The notes: generated by a model not told the origin, from the sequence alone. A stretch of 64,000 nucleotides of DNA from an uncultured Fodinibius sp. (GCA_913056235.1 CAJXMW010000003.1:372001-436000); one strand, 5' to 3'; counted from the first letter of the stretch, positions 49,499 through 58,159 are shown. A program made the numbers and translations.

Positions 49499-49996
49499 TT
49501 AACCTTGCATGGTCAGGCCTTCTTCTTCTAACTGTTTAAAAAGCGGCCCTAAATGATTCTTCGCGGTCTTTTTCTTGACGTCGAATGTTCGCCACTCCGA
49601 CATCCTTACCTGTTTTTGCAATTTGAACAATACTCTGGAGCCGGAACCTTCATCCGTAACCTTTGCTTTTAACCGGTACCGTTCATCAGTGTCGGACCCC
49701 ATTACGCGTCCACCGGTGGCCGAAGATGAACTACCGGCTTCTCTCCAGTTCGTTTGTAGTGTATGGGTATTTGCATCAGAAGAAGTAATCTCCCATCCCT
49801 CTTCCATCAGCATTTTCGAATTATAGTTCTTTACGGCTTTGGTGACGGCATCGAAAGCCTCATCAGGTGACTCCTGATACGTTTGATAGGTCAGTCCTTT
49901 TTGCTGTGCTTCCGGCAGTTGATAAACGGAACCACTACTGCCACAACCCATCACAAAAAGACCCAGTAACAATATACTTGCTATTCGTACTCTCAT
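49499..49996 (-). CDS. Small lipoprotein, unrecognised
   Basis: 165 residues from the ATG at 49996, which has AGGAGA five bases upstream, a rare good Shine-Dalgarno in this window. A lipobox (VMGC) with Cys18 follows the signal. The body has YQTYQESPDEAFDAVTKAV, then WEITSSDANTHTLQTNW and RYRLKAKVTDEGSGSRVLFKLQKQVR, a DUF-type alpha/beta pattern like other small outer-membrane lipoproteins. An upstream frame to 50143 has no family support. Function unknown. Confidence 0.8.
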   Translation of the reverse strand: MRVRIASILLLGLFVMGCGSSGSVYQLPEAQQKGLTYQTYQESPDEAFDAVTKAVKNYNSKMLMEEGWEITSSDANTHTLQTNWREAGSSSSATGGRVMGSDTDERYRLKAKVTDEGSGSRVLFKLQKQVRMSEWRTFDVKKKTAKNHLGPLFKQLEEEGLTMQG

Positions 49997-50314
49997 AATT
50001 TCTCCTGTTTTTTTCTCTTGTGAGTTAATTGGCTCCAAGAATGGCATATTTTGGCAGATAGTCAAAAACATGACATTCTGGTACCCGCTGTAAAAATTAT
50101 AGTCTGGGAATGGATCTCTCAGTTTATCATCCCAAGACATCAATGGTTTTCTATCACACCTGACCTAAGACAATCTCGAAAGGCAAAAAAAGTGCCTTCG
50201 ATCTCTTGAGAAATGATGGGATAATTGTATAATTACCGATTTTATCCTCCGGGGAATGCTTACACTTGTATCTGCATTTCGTATTTTACATTTCATTTTC
50301 ATTTAATTGATGCT

Positions 50315-51271
50315 ATGAGCAGCTGGACCTTAAAATCTACTCCTCCCCACGACTGGTTTCTGTGTCTCGACATTGATCAATATTTTGACCATGAACACGA
50401 TCCCGAAACTGTTTTTGAAGATGGATTTCGACGCCCCATCCCCGTAGGCGATCGCGATGTCATCGTTACCTCTTTCTTTAATGGGGATCCCGACAACCCG
50501 GAGTTTCATTTCGAAAGTGCTGAAGCGCTCAGCAAGGAAGAGATCGAAGAAGCCAACAAAAGCTTGAGTCGCATCTTCGCCACTGACCTGGATCTGCGTC
50601 CCCTTTACGAGAAGGCTGCAGACGATCCGGTGCTCGGCCCAAAGCTGACTGAGCTGTATGGACTCAAGCGCATGGCCCGGGCAAATCTGTTTGAAGATAC
50701 CGTTAACCGTATAATAGAAATGCGCCTCTCACATAAGCCGACGGCCAAGAAAATGGTTTACAAGGTACGTGAAAACTATGGTTCCCGCGTCACCGCCAAT
50801 GGAGATTCTTTGCCAGCCTGGCCGCGCCCCCATCAACTGGTCAAAGCAAACCCGATGAGCATTCGAAAACTTGAACCGGGACCTACCAAACGGAAAGGCG
50901 AATTTATTATCGGCTTTGCTGAGGATCTGCTCTCGGGCGAACAGGATTTGGAGCATCTAGAAAACTGTCCACCGGAAGAATTTTACGAAACCATCAAAAA
51001 GGTCCGGGGCGTTGGTCCCACCTCGGCCCAGCAGCTGATGCTCTTTCGCAATCGGACCGATGCCAGCTTTCCCAGCAATAAATCATCCGGCAAAGAAAAG
51101 GGACTGCGAAAGTGGATTATCATGAGCTATGGCGGGGATCCCGATAACATTGCCGAAGATGATTTCCAGGAGATGATATCAAGTTGGGAGGGCTACGAGG
51201 CCGCGGGACTCGAATTCCTGTTTGTGGATTGGGTACTCAGCGAAAAAGAGAAACAACAGCATAATAGCTAA
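50315..51271 (+). CDS. HhH-GPD superfamily DNA glycosylase, AlkA-like
   Basis: 318 residues from the ATG at 50315 (MSSWTLKSTPPHDWFLC); the frame extends to 50225 with unlikely sequence. The N-terminal domain resembles AlkA (FLCLDIDQYFDHE). The middle LFEDTVNRIIEMRLSHKPTA matches the helix before the HhH. The helix-hairpin-helix is VRGVGPTSAQQLML (230-243). Where AlkA has FLPDD with the catalytic Asp, this protein reads SFPSN followed by a six-residue KSSGKE insertion. So it is either a catalytically altered glycosylase or one whose Asp is elsewhere. A decayed copy of its 3' end lies at 52373-52480. Confidence 0.8.
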   Translation: MSSWTLKSTPPHDWFLCLDIDQYFDHEHDPETVFEDGFRRPIPVGDRDVIVTSFFNGDPDNPEFHFESAEALSKEEIEEANKSLSRIFATDLDLRPLYEKAADDPVLGPKLTELYGLKRMARANLFEDTVNRIIEMRLSHKPTAKKMVYKVRENYGSRVTANGDSLPAWPRPHQLVKANPMSIRKLEPGPTKRKGEFIIGFAEDLLSGEQDLEHLENCPPEEFYETIKKVRGVGPTSAQQLMLFRNRTDASFPSNKSSGKEKGLRKWIIMSYGGDPDNIAEDDFQEMISSWEGYEAAGLEFLFVDWVLSEKEKQQHNS

Positions 51272-51297
51272 AGCAACAGCACCCGCTAACCAGATCT

Positions 51298-52278
51298 TCA
51301 GTTCTCCTGTAAACTCTGCTTTTCAACCCCCTCAAAAGTAATTTGGACCGGTTCTATATGTCCGTTTTCATCAAACGTCATCTTATCGATACTGGTTACT
51401 CGATGATTGGGATCCGTTTCACCAAGTGGCCGGCGGTGATAAACAATGTACCAGTCGTCTTTCTTCGGTGCTTTTATTATTGAATGATGACCCGCGCCGG
51501 TGGCTACCGAAGAATCCTGCTCTAACACTACACCAATTCGATCAAAAGGTCCCTGGGGCGAATCAGCTATGGCGTAGGCGACGCGATAATTTGGACCGCC
51601 CCAACCGCCTTCCGACCACATGAAATAATATTTATCATTCCTCGTAAACATAAATGATCCTTCTACATACCCATCTGGTGTGATTTCTTTAAATACCGTT
51701 CCATCTTCGAAGGGATCAAAACCGGTAAAATCATCGTTGAGCTTCGTAATATTGCAGTGGCCCCATCCGCCATAAATCATGTAATACTGGCCATCTTCAT
51801 CTTGGAACACAAACTGATCGATAGGCTGGGCACCATTATGGAATTTACTCAACAACGGTTCTCCCAAATAATCTTTATACGGCCCACCGGGATTGTCAGA
51901 AACCCCAATGCCAATACCTCCCATCTGCTCATCCTTCTGGATATCATTAGCGGCAAAAAAGAGAAAATACTTGCCATCTTTTTCGATGATCGATGGGGCC
52001 CACATCGCGCTGTCGGCCCAGGCTACGGAAGCAGTGTCAATAACTTGCTCATGCTTGGTCCAGTTTACCAAATCCGGAGACGAAAACGCATCCATCTTAA
52101 CTTGCTCCTTGTATGGAGCTGAAAAAGTAGGGAAAACCCAATACTGATCTCCAAATACTGCCCCCTCGGGATCTGCATACCAGCCTTCAAATACCGGGTT
52201 ACCCGCCTTTTGCACCTCTTGCGCCGACAGTGTTCCTGCAAATAACAGTGCTACGGCAATGAAAACAGCTTTCTTCAT
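51298..52278 (-). CDS. Glycoside hydrolase family 43-like protein
   Basis: 326 residues from the ATG at 52278 (signal peptide MKKAVFIAVALLFAGTLSAQ). The five-bladed propeller has the GH43 triad: base D36 in EGWYADPEG, pKa-modulating Asp in the APSI region (DSAMWAPSIIEKDGKYFL) and the acid Glu in DGYVEGSFMF. The C-terminal HHSIIKAPKKDDWYIVYHRRP is typical. GH43 enzymes cut alpha-L-arabinofuranosides and beta-xylosides, so a plant or algal glycan is likely. It lies next to the symporter/GH20 cluster; upstream is the decayed glycosylase piece. Confidence 0.88.
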   Translation of the reverse strand: MKKAVFIAVALLFAGTLSAQEVQKAGNPVFEGWYADPEGAVFGDQYWVFPTFSAPYKEQVKMDAFSSPDLVNWTKHEQVIDTASVAWADSAMWAPSIIEKDGKYFLFFAANDIQKDEQMGGIGIGVSDNPGGPYKDYLGEPLLSKFHNGAQPIDQFVFQDEDGQYYMIYGGWGHCNITKLNDDFTGFDPFEDGTVFKEITPDGYVEGSFMFTRNDKYYFMWSEGGWGGPNYRVAYAIADSPQGPFDRIGVVLEQDSSVATGAGHHSIIKAPKKDDWYIVYHRRPLGETDPNHRVTSIDKMTFDENGHIEPVQITFEGVEKQSLQEN

Positions 52279-52372
52279 AATCCCCATATCAAAAAAGTTT
52301 CGAGTTGAACGTGAAAGAAAATCCAAATTCTTCTTAATTATAGCAACTCTGGAAAGCTATCAGCGAAGATAA

Positions 52373-52480
52373 GATGACTTTAAGGCAATGATCAACAATT
52401 GGGACAGATACGAGGTAGCCACACTGGAGTTTCTATTTGCGGACTGGTCTCAGCGAAAAGGAAAAGCAACAAAAAATTAG
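52373..52480 (+). pseudogene. Decayed duplicate of the 3' end of the HhH-GPD glycosylase gene
   Basis: Translation gives DDFKAMINNWDRYEVATLEFLFADW, against DDFQEMISSWEGYEAAGLEFLFVDW of the glycosylase at residues 282-306. At the DNA level the similarity goes on through the next 25 bases (cagcgaaaa-gaaaa-caaca) if one base is deleted, so it ends in a different frame at TAG. Upstream, two extra bases break the frame just before DDF. Only about 36 codons survive. It lies 1.1 kb from the parent on the same strand, on the other side of the GH43 gene. Confidence 0.82.
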
Positions 52481-52600
52481 TTCAATACTCATCCAAATGC
52501 TGGATTTGAAGTCGGATGAGTAGATAACAGCTGACAATTCATCAGACGACAAAACCAGTCGTCAGATGAAGATTCCAATAAAAGAAATACTTAACCATCT

Positions 52601-52627
52601 CATTGCGATGCTCCGCGTAGTAACGTG
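52601..52627. repeat. Short palindromic repeat, copy 1
   Basis: Reads attGCGATGCTCCGCGTAGTAAC. It matches a degenerate version of the GTTACGATGCTC(T/C)GCGT palindrome; a second copy lies at 57489-57512. Both are in intergenic DNA. Confidence 0.5.
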
Positions 52628-52775
52628 TGGCTACACCAATTTTCTCATAAGAGAAGGACCATGGGGGATGGAATCAGGGATTAAAGAGGCAAACGGTAAA
52701 AACACAAGATAAAGCAATGTTTTATACGCACTACTTTTATCTATCAGAAAACAAACCATTTGTCAGATAAAAACC

Positions 52776-53588
52776 TCAATCCTTAGGATACAGAACAACC
52801 TTTGCCACTACGGGTAGGTGATCCGAGAGATCAATATCTGGAGTTTCATAGTCGATTATCTTCCAATTATCCCGCTTTGACAGCCAGATATAATCAATGC
52901 GTTTTTCAGGATTGGCAGTAGGATAAGTCAGCCCGGCCATGTCTACGGCGGATTCAGTTGCGGCATCTTGCCACTTCTCTTGCATGGCAGTGTATCCTTC
53001 GGAATCTGGCGAAAAATTAAAGTCGCCTGCTAAAATTACAGGCCGTGAGGATTCCGAAAACGTTTTATTTATTGCCTCTATTTGAGTCAGACGGTTTCGT
53101 TTATACTGATGATCGAGATGTGTAGCTGCAAAAATCAATGAATGTCCCGACTCCGTTTTAGCACGACCCTTTAGAAGTAACCGCGGCTCACCCTCTTCAG
53201 GATTAGGAAGCTTTATCTTTTTTACCTTTACCGGTCTTTTACTCAAGATAGCAATACCATATCCGCCACCTTGAAAATTGATCGCTTTGCCGAAATAGGC
53301 TTCCATGTCGGTAAGCTTCGCCAAGCTATCAGCCAATCCAAATGAACAACCGGTATTTACTTCGGATAGGCGCGTAGTAGCACTATCAATTTCTTGCAGG
53401 GCTACGAAATCAGGATTTTGATCAGCAATAAAGCGGCCAATTTCCCTCACCGTACTTTTCCCGGGCATCGCTGGATTTTCTCCATGATAGATATTGTACG
53501 TCATGATTGTGAGCGTATCCTGGCCGACAGCACCGGTTGATACCCCCAGGCAAAACAGGCAGCAAAGTAGCAGGTTTTTACTCCTCAT
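52776..53588 (-). CDS. Exported endonuclease/exonuclease/phosphatase family protein
   Basis: 270 residues from the ATG at 53588, which overlaps the end of the symporter gene by 11 bases. A signal peptide (MRSKNLLLCCLFCLGVSTGAVGQ) is followed by the EEP fold: MTYNIYHGENP, FVALQEIDSATTR, LAGDFNFSPDSEG and the final SDHLPVVAKV. Catalytic Asn, Glu, Asp and His are all in place. Exported members are often sugar-phosphate or phospholipid phosphodiesterases rather than nucleases. Tight coupling to the symporter suggests a shared substrate pathway. Confidence 0.88.
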   Translation of the reverse strand: MRSKNLLLCCLFCLGVSTGAVGQDTLTIMTYNIYHGENPAMPGKSTVREIGRFIADQNPDFVALQEIDSATTRLSEVNTGCSFGLADSLAKLTDMEAYFGKAINFQGGGYGIAILSKRPVKVKKIKLPNPEEGEPRLLLKGRAKTESGHSLIFAATHLDHQYKRNRLTQIEAINKTFSESSRPVILAGDFNFSPDSEGYTAMQEKWQDAATESAVDMAGLTYPTANPEKRIDYIWLSKRDNWKIIDYETPDIDLSDHLPVVAKVVLYPKD

Positions 53589-55398
53589 AGAGCTCCTCGT
53601 CTTCGGGTCGAATCTCAATCAGCTTGCGCCAGGCTTTGTATAGAAATCCGCTGGCAACGACTGACACAACGGTAATTACACCGGCCAAAGTCCAGTGGCC
53701 ATAAATCCAATAACCTGTGGCAAAAAGCGCCCCATACACGGCGATGCATCCCAGAACCATGCACAACAATCCCTGTGGCACGCGCCACGCCTCATCTTCG
53801 AGCGGCTCTACCTCTCGGCCTTCCGCCCGAGCCTGCCTGATCACCTTCTGCCAACCTGGTCCGCCGGGACGTGCGATCTCACAAAAGTTTACGAGCGTCT
53901 CTTTGTCAGTTGGTCGCGTCATGAAAGTCACGGATACCCATCCAATGGTGGTGATGATAACCCCAACAATGAGTTCTTGCCAGCCCGTCAGGGTCGGCAG
54001 ACCGGTGTGAGCATGGCCAAATTGAAAATACATGGCCACGGCAAAGGAGATAAACATTGCCGCAATTTCGCTACCTGCATTGATCCGCCACCAGAACCAT
54101 CGCAAAATAAACAGGAGTCCGGTGCCTGCGCCAATCTGCAAAATAATCTGAAAGCTGTCGAGTGCATTACGGAGCAGCAGCGCCAACGCGCCGGCCACCA
54201 CCATTAGTACAACGGTAGAAATACGTCCCACCATTACAAGCTCTTTCTCAGAACTCTCGGGGCTAATAAAACGTGCATAAAAATCATTAACTAAATACGA
54301 CGATCCCCAGTTAAGATGCGTTGAGATGGTGGACATGTACGCAGCCGTCAGCGAAGCGACGACTAATCCCAACCAGCCCTTGGGAATAAATGTGAGCATA
54401 GCAGGATATCCCATATCGTCGCCTGCGACCGAGGCAGCGTTGGGGAATGCCTCTTTCATGGAGGCAACATCTGGGAAAACGATAATGGAACACAACCCGA
54501 CGATAATCCATGGCCAAGGACGCAGGGCATAATGCGCTGCATTGAAAAAGAAGACCGCGCCGATAGAGTTTTCCTCATCTTTGGCCGCAAACATTCGCTG
54601 AGCAATATATCCCCCACCGCCGGGCTCAGCCCCCGGGTAGTAAACGCTCCACCACTGCACGAGCAGCGGGATAAGAAAAATGCCGATGGCCTGTGAGGGA
54701 TCCGAAAAATCGGGTAAAATATTAAGCTGGCTCACAACCTCTTTATGCGAGAGCAACCCATCCAAACCACCTACTTCGGGATGATTGAGGGCTACATAAG
54801 CAGCTACCAAACTGCCGCCAATGGCCAGGAAAAACTGGAAAAAGTCGGTCAGGAGCACACCCTTAAGACCGCCCAGTGAACTGTAGATCACCGTGACAAC
54901 CCCGGCAATAACCACCGTCTCAACGGGCGTAAGTCCCATAAGCACGCCGCTGATCTTAATCGCCGCCAGCGATACTGTCGCCATCACGACCACGTTGAAT
55001 AGAAATCCCAGATAAATAGAACGAAAACCTCGAAGAAAAGCCGCCATTTTTCCACTGTAGCGGAGTTCATAAAATTCGACATCTGTCAGTACCCCAGAGC
55101 GCTTCCAGAGGTTCGCATATACGAAAACAGTGAGCATGCCGGTCAGCAGAAATGCCCACCATACCCAGTTGCCTGATACGCCATCCGTACGAACAATATT
55201 CGACACCAGGTTGGGCGTATCCGTCGAGAAGGTCGTCGCCACCATCGAAACGCCCAGCAACCACCATGGCATATTCTTACCGGCGGCAAAAAACTCGGTG
55301 GAATTCTTGCCGGCCTGGCGCATTACCCATAACCCGATACCCAGTGAAAAAATCAGATACGCGACAATAATGGCCCAGTCAATGGGAGCTAGCAGCAT
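53578..55398 (-). CDS. Sodium:solute symporter (SSS family)
   Basis: 606 residues, 13-14 membrane helices. SSS marks: IVAYLIFSLGIGLWVMRQAGKN, the sodium-site region MVATTFSTDTPNLVSNIV, and LGGLKGVLLTDFFQFFLAIGG. A polar insert near ~500-545 precedes two final helices. Members carry sugars, amino acids or anions with Na+. The neighbouring GH20 and GH43 genes point to a sugar such as GlcNAc, by inference. It is the first gene of a two-gene operon with the EEP protein. Confidence 0.92.
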   Translation of the reverse strand: MLLAPIDWAIIVAYLIFSLGIGLWVMRQAGKNSTEFFAAGKNMPWWLLGVSMVATTFSTDTPNLVSNIVRTDGVSGNWVWWAFLLTGMLTVFVYANLWKRSGVLTDVEFYELRYSGKMAAFLRGFRSIYLGFLFNVVVMATVSLAAIKISGVLMGLTPVETVVIAGVVTVIYSSLGGLKGVLLTDFFQFFLAIGGSLVAAYVALNHPEVGGLDGLLSHKEVVSQLNILPDFSDPSQAIGIFLIPLLVQWWSVYYPGAEPGGGGYIAQRMFAAKDEENSIGAVFFFNAAHYALRPWPWIIVGLCSIIVFPDVASMKEAFPNAASVAGDDMGYPAMLTFIPKGWLGLVVASLTAAYMSTISTHLNWGSSYLVNDFYARFISPESSEKELVMVGRISTVVLMVVAGALALLLRNALDSFQIILQIGAGTGLLFILRWFWWRINAGSEIAAMFISFAVAMYFQFGHAHTGLPTLTGWQELIVGVIITTIGWVSVTFMTRPTDKETLVNFCEIARPGGPGWQKVIRQARAEGREVEPLEDEAWRVPQGLLCMVLGCIAVYGALFATGYWIYGHWTLAGVITVVSVVASGFLYKAWRKLIEIRPEDEELYEE

Positions 55399-55743
55399 GA
55401 CAAAAACTAAAATTAAATATTGGGATTACATTTTTGAAGCAAACTCATCACCAAAACAAGCATTTCGCTGGATAAAAACCAACTACATTTTTTCTGCCTG
55501 ATTGGATTGGTATCTACAAGTTGATCGCAGGTTATTTTTAAAAATAACCGATAAAATATCTACTCGACCTCCCTTTATTTAAGAATATCTCCCTTTTGGG
55601 AGCGGCTCCATAAGCTAGAACGGCCATACTTTTGCTGTACTGCCTCTCTGTTCCGTACATGGTTATAAACCTTATCCCTCTAACCTTTTTATCAATCCCA
55701 TTTTTTGTTAATGTAAACAGCAATTTTCAACAAACATGATCTT
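55399..55743. promoter_or_regulatory. Divergent regulatory region with a 20-bp perfect palindrome
   Basis: 345 bases between the divergent symporter and GH20 genes, with no ORF of note. GGTTATTTTTAAAAATAACC at 55530-55549 is a perfect palindrome, a good size for a dimeric operator, though it could also be a simple A/T hairpin. CTCCC-TTTT-GGGAG at 55589-55602 is a second small hairpin. Shared control of both genes by a regulator bound at the palindrome is a reasonable guess; no regulator gene is adjacent. Confidence 0.45.
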
Positions 55744-57423
55744 ATGACCCGTTGGCTGTTAGTTATTTCTCTATTTCTTATCCTGAGTGGATGTAGTTCC
55801 GATTCCTCTTCGCAATATCAATCCCAAGACATCATCCCCGAACCGGTATCAATAAAGGTGTCGGAAGGCAAATTTGAGCTAGATCGGCAAACAAAAATTC
55901 TTGGTGATACCGCGAACACTGAAGTCCGGAATGTGGCAAATCAGCTGAAAGAAAAACTGGATTCAGCCACCGGCTACGACCTTGCCATTACCTCTGAACA
56001 GCAATCACAAAATGTTATTTCGCTGCATATTGATTCCGATACAGCTAACTACATAAATTCGGAGGCATACCAACTCACCTCTGCTGAAGATCGTGTATCC
56101 ATCGAAGCGCCCAGTGCGGCAGGATTGTTTTACGGGATGCAATCGCTGCTGCAACTATTTCCCGAGCAAATTTATCAAACTGACTACACGCTTGTGCCGC
56201 AAAACGTTGAGTGGACCATCCCATCCGTCGAGATTGAAGATTATCCCCGTTTCAAATATCGCGGTATGCACCTGGATGTAGCGCGTCATTTCTTCCCGGT
56301 CAAATTTGTGAAGCGCTACATTGACCTGATGGCGATGCACAAAATGAATCGTTTCCACTGGCACCTGACCGAAGACCAAGGCTGGCGGATTGAGATCAAA
56401 CAGTATCCCAAATTAACAGAGATCGGGGGCTGGCGCGATTCCACGCTGGTAGGCCACTACGGAACGGGCATCTATGACGGCGAACGTTATGGTGGATTCT
56501 ATACGCAGGAAGAAATCCGCGAAGTGGTGGACTATGCCCAAAAGCGGCACGTCACCATCATCCCCGAAATTGAAATGCCGGGACATGCTTCAGCGGCGCT
56601 GGCCTCTTATCCTGAGCTGGGCTGCATCGAAGGCAAAGATTACAAGGTTCAAACCACGTGGGGCATTTTTGAGGATATCTACTGTCCCAGCGAGCAGACG
56701 TTCACTTTTCTAAAAAATGTGCTTACCGAAGTGATGCAACTGTTCCCCAGCAAATACATCCACATTGGCGGGGACGAAGCGCCCAAAAAGCAGTGGAAGG
56801 AAAGCGAGTTGGCACAGCAGGTTATCCAACGAGAAGGGCTAAAGGATGAAAAGGAATTGCAAAGTTATTTCATCACGCGTATCGAAGAATTTCTTAATAA
56901 AAACGGCCGACAGATTATCGGCTGGGATGAAATCCTCGAAGGCGGCCTGGCACCCAACGCCACGGTGATGAGCTGGCGGGGCACTGAAGGTGGCATTGCA
57001 GCGGCTAAACAGCATCACGATGTGGTGATGACGCCCGGCAGCCATCTGTATTTTGATTACTACCAAGGGGTTCCCGAAACCGAACCGCTGGCTATTGGCG
57101 GCTTTTCGCCGGTCAAAGAGGTCTACAGTTTTGAGCCTATTCCTGAGGAGTTAACTGTAAAAGAATCCAAATTTGTGATGGGTGCTCAAGCCAATGTTTG
57201 GACCGAATATATACAATCGGGCAACAAGGTAGAGTACATGGCCTATCCTCGTGCTGCAGCGCTGTCGGAAGTGACCTGGTCGCCTAAATCCAAGCAGAAC
57301 TGGACGGATTTCTGGCGACGCCTGCAAACTCATTTCGATCGCCTGGATGTGCTGGACGTCAACGCGGCACAGCATTACAATGGCAAAATTCCAGTATTTC
57401 CTGAGGATATTGATGCGTGGTAG
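55744..57423 (+). CDS. Beta-N-acetylhexosaminidase, GH20 lipoprotein
   Basis: 559 residues. The lipobox LSGC has Cys17. The N-terminal GH20b domain is at ~30-165 (VSIEAPSAAGLFYGMQSLLQL), followed by the GH20 barrel: YRGMHLDVARHFF, RFHWHLTEDQGWRIEIK, IPEIEMPGHASAAL and the catalytic pair D344-E345 in HIGGDEAP. Substrate-assisted hydrolysis releases terminal GlcNAc/GalNAc from chitin fragments, glycans or murein. It is divergent from the symporter gene, and both could serve one sugar pathway. The end TAG lies in an A/T hairpin. Confidence 0.95.
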   Translation: MTRWLLVISLFLILSGCSSDSSSQYQSQDIIPEPVSIKVSEGKFELDRQTKILGDTANTEVRNVANQLKEKLDSATGYDLAITSEQQSQNVISLHIDSDTANYINSEAYQLTSAEDRVSIEAPSAAGLFYGMQSLLQLFPEQIYQTDYTLVPQNVEWTIPSVEIEDYPRFKYRGMHLDVARHFFPVKFVKRYIDLMAMHKMNRFHWHLTEDQGWRIEIKQYPKLTEIGGWRDSTLVGHYGTGIYDGERYGGFYTQEEIREVVDYAQKRHVTIIPEIEMPGHASAALASYPELGCIEGKDYKVQTTWGIFEDIYCPSEQTFTFLKNVLTEVMQLFPSKYIHIGGDEAPKKQWKESELAQQVIQREGLKDEKELQSYFITRIEEFLNKNGRQIIGWDEILEGGLAPNATVMSWRGTEGGIAAAKQHHDVVMTPGSHLYFDYYQGVPETEPLAIGGFSPVKEVYSFEPIPEELTVKESKFVMGAQANVWTEYIQSGNKVEYMAYPRAAALSEVTWSPKSKQNWTDFWRRLQTHFDRLDVLDVNAAQHYNGKIPVFPEDIDAW

Positions 57424-57469
57424 TTTTTTTTAAAAAAACTCTGAAATGGTTCTGAACCCTTGCAGAGTT
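57422..57469 (+). terminator. Probable terminator after the GH20 gene
   Basis: AGTTTTTTT/AAAAAAACT (57422-57440) contains the stop codon. It is followed by a larger hairpin, AACTCTG (57437-57443) with CAGAGTT (57463-57469), around an inner GGTTC/GAACC. No T-run follows the second stem, so the mechanism is uncertain. Confidence 0.45.
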
Positions 57470-57488
57470 AATAAGAGCTGCCACCTCT

Positions 57489-57512
57489 AGTTACGATGCT
57501 CTGCGTCATGAC
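57489..57512. repeat. Short palindromic repeat, copy 2
   Basis: Reads aGTTACGATGCTCTGCGTcatgac and shares the core TTACGATGCTCTGCGT with the copy at 52601-52627. It lies in the 285-base gap after the GH20 gene. That gap otherwise holds only some short inverted words and no gene. Confidence 0.5.
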
Positions 57513-57708
57513 AAAATATACTTAGGCATTTGATTACGAAACCAACGCCTTTTTATTAATCAGACAAGCTGTTCTGCAAAGCTAATCTTCGAACCCAGCA
57601 TATTGGATAGCACAGGTGGAGAACCCCTGTCGCTAAGCAGGCTATCCCGCCTCATCTGGATTCTGGCTTTATTCCCTCATTGCCAGTAGCTGGATGTATA
57701 CTTAAGTA

Positions 57709-58143
57709 CTATTCTTTTTCGAAAGATAGGTATCTTCCTACTCTTTCATTGAACAATACAAGCCTGTTTTTATTTATATGGTCAATCATAAAACAGTCTG
57801 TGGATTGGCTATCTTGTTGTATCAATACCCATTGGTCAGAGTTATAAACTGCATCATATCCTGAACCACTACATTGAGAAGTCGTAGCTCCTTCTACCAC
57901 CGAATAAAAATATTCTAAATCGCCCCCGCCTTTAAGTAATTTTGACTCTGTAAACTCCCAGGTAATGCCTTCCGGCATTACTCCTATCCATGTGCCTTTA
58001 ATTAACTCATCGGGTGCTTCTGATTGGGCAAGTGCCGTTTTACAAGTAGATAATGAGCCAACTATAATAACAATTAAATACCCAAACAATTTATATTTAT
58101 TCACTATTCTAACAGATTGATATATTAGCTTGAAGTTGATCAT
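57709..58143 (-). CDS. Small exported protein, unrecognised (lipocalin-like pattern)
   Basis: 144 residues from the ATG at 58143, 17 bases after the upstream stop. A hydrophobic segment (~17-37) contains STC and ends in TALAQ, so it is either a signal peptide or a lipoprotein signal. The mature part is short and beta-rich: LIKGTWIGVMPEGITWEF, YFYSVVEGATTSQCSGSG, NRLVLFNERVGRYL. This resembles a small lipocalin-like barrel. The region is more AT-rich than its neighbours. Function unknown. Confidence 0.65.
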   Translation of the reverse strand: MINFKLIYQSVRIVNKYKLFGYLIVIIVGSLSTCKTALAQSEAPDELIKGTWIGVMPEGITWEFTESKLLKGGGDLEYFYSVVEGATTSQCSGSGYDAVYNSDQWVLIQQDSQSTDCFMIDHINKNRLVLFNERVGRYLSFEKE

Positions 58144-58159
58144 AGTACTCTTTTCTAAC

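Larger units (their letters stand above)
52279..52775. other. Intergenic region with a pseudogene and several palindromes
   Basis: About 500 bases between the GH43 gene and the endonuclease-fold gene. It holds the decayed glycosylase tail at 52373-52480. ACTCATCC pairs with GGATGAGT at ~52486-52521. A 31-base hairpin lies at 52539-52569 (TCATC-A-GACGAC against GTCGTC-A-GATGA) and a degenerate palindromic repeat at 52601-52627. TTTTATCT/AGATAAAA at ~52735-52770 may be a weak terminator for the endonuclease gene. Nothing else protein-like was seen. Confidence 0.5.
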
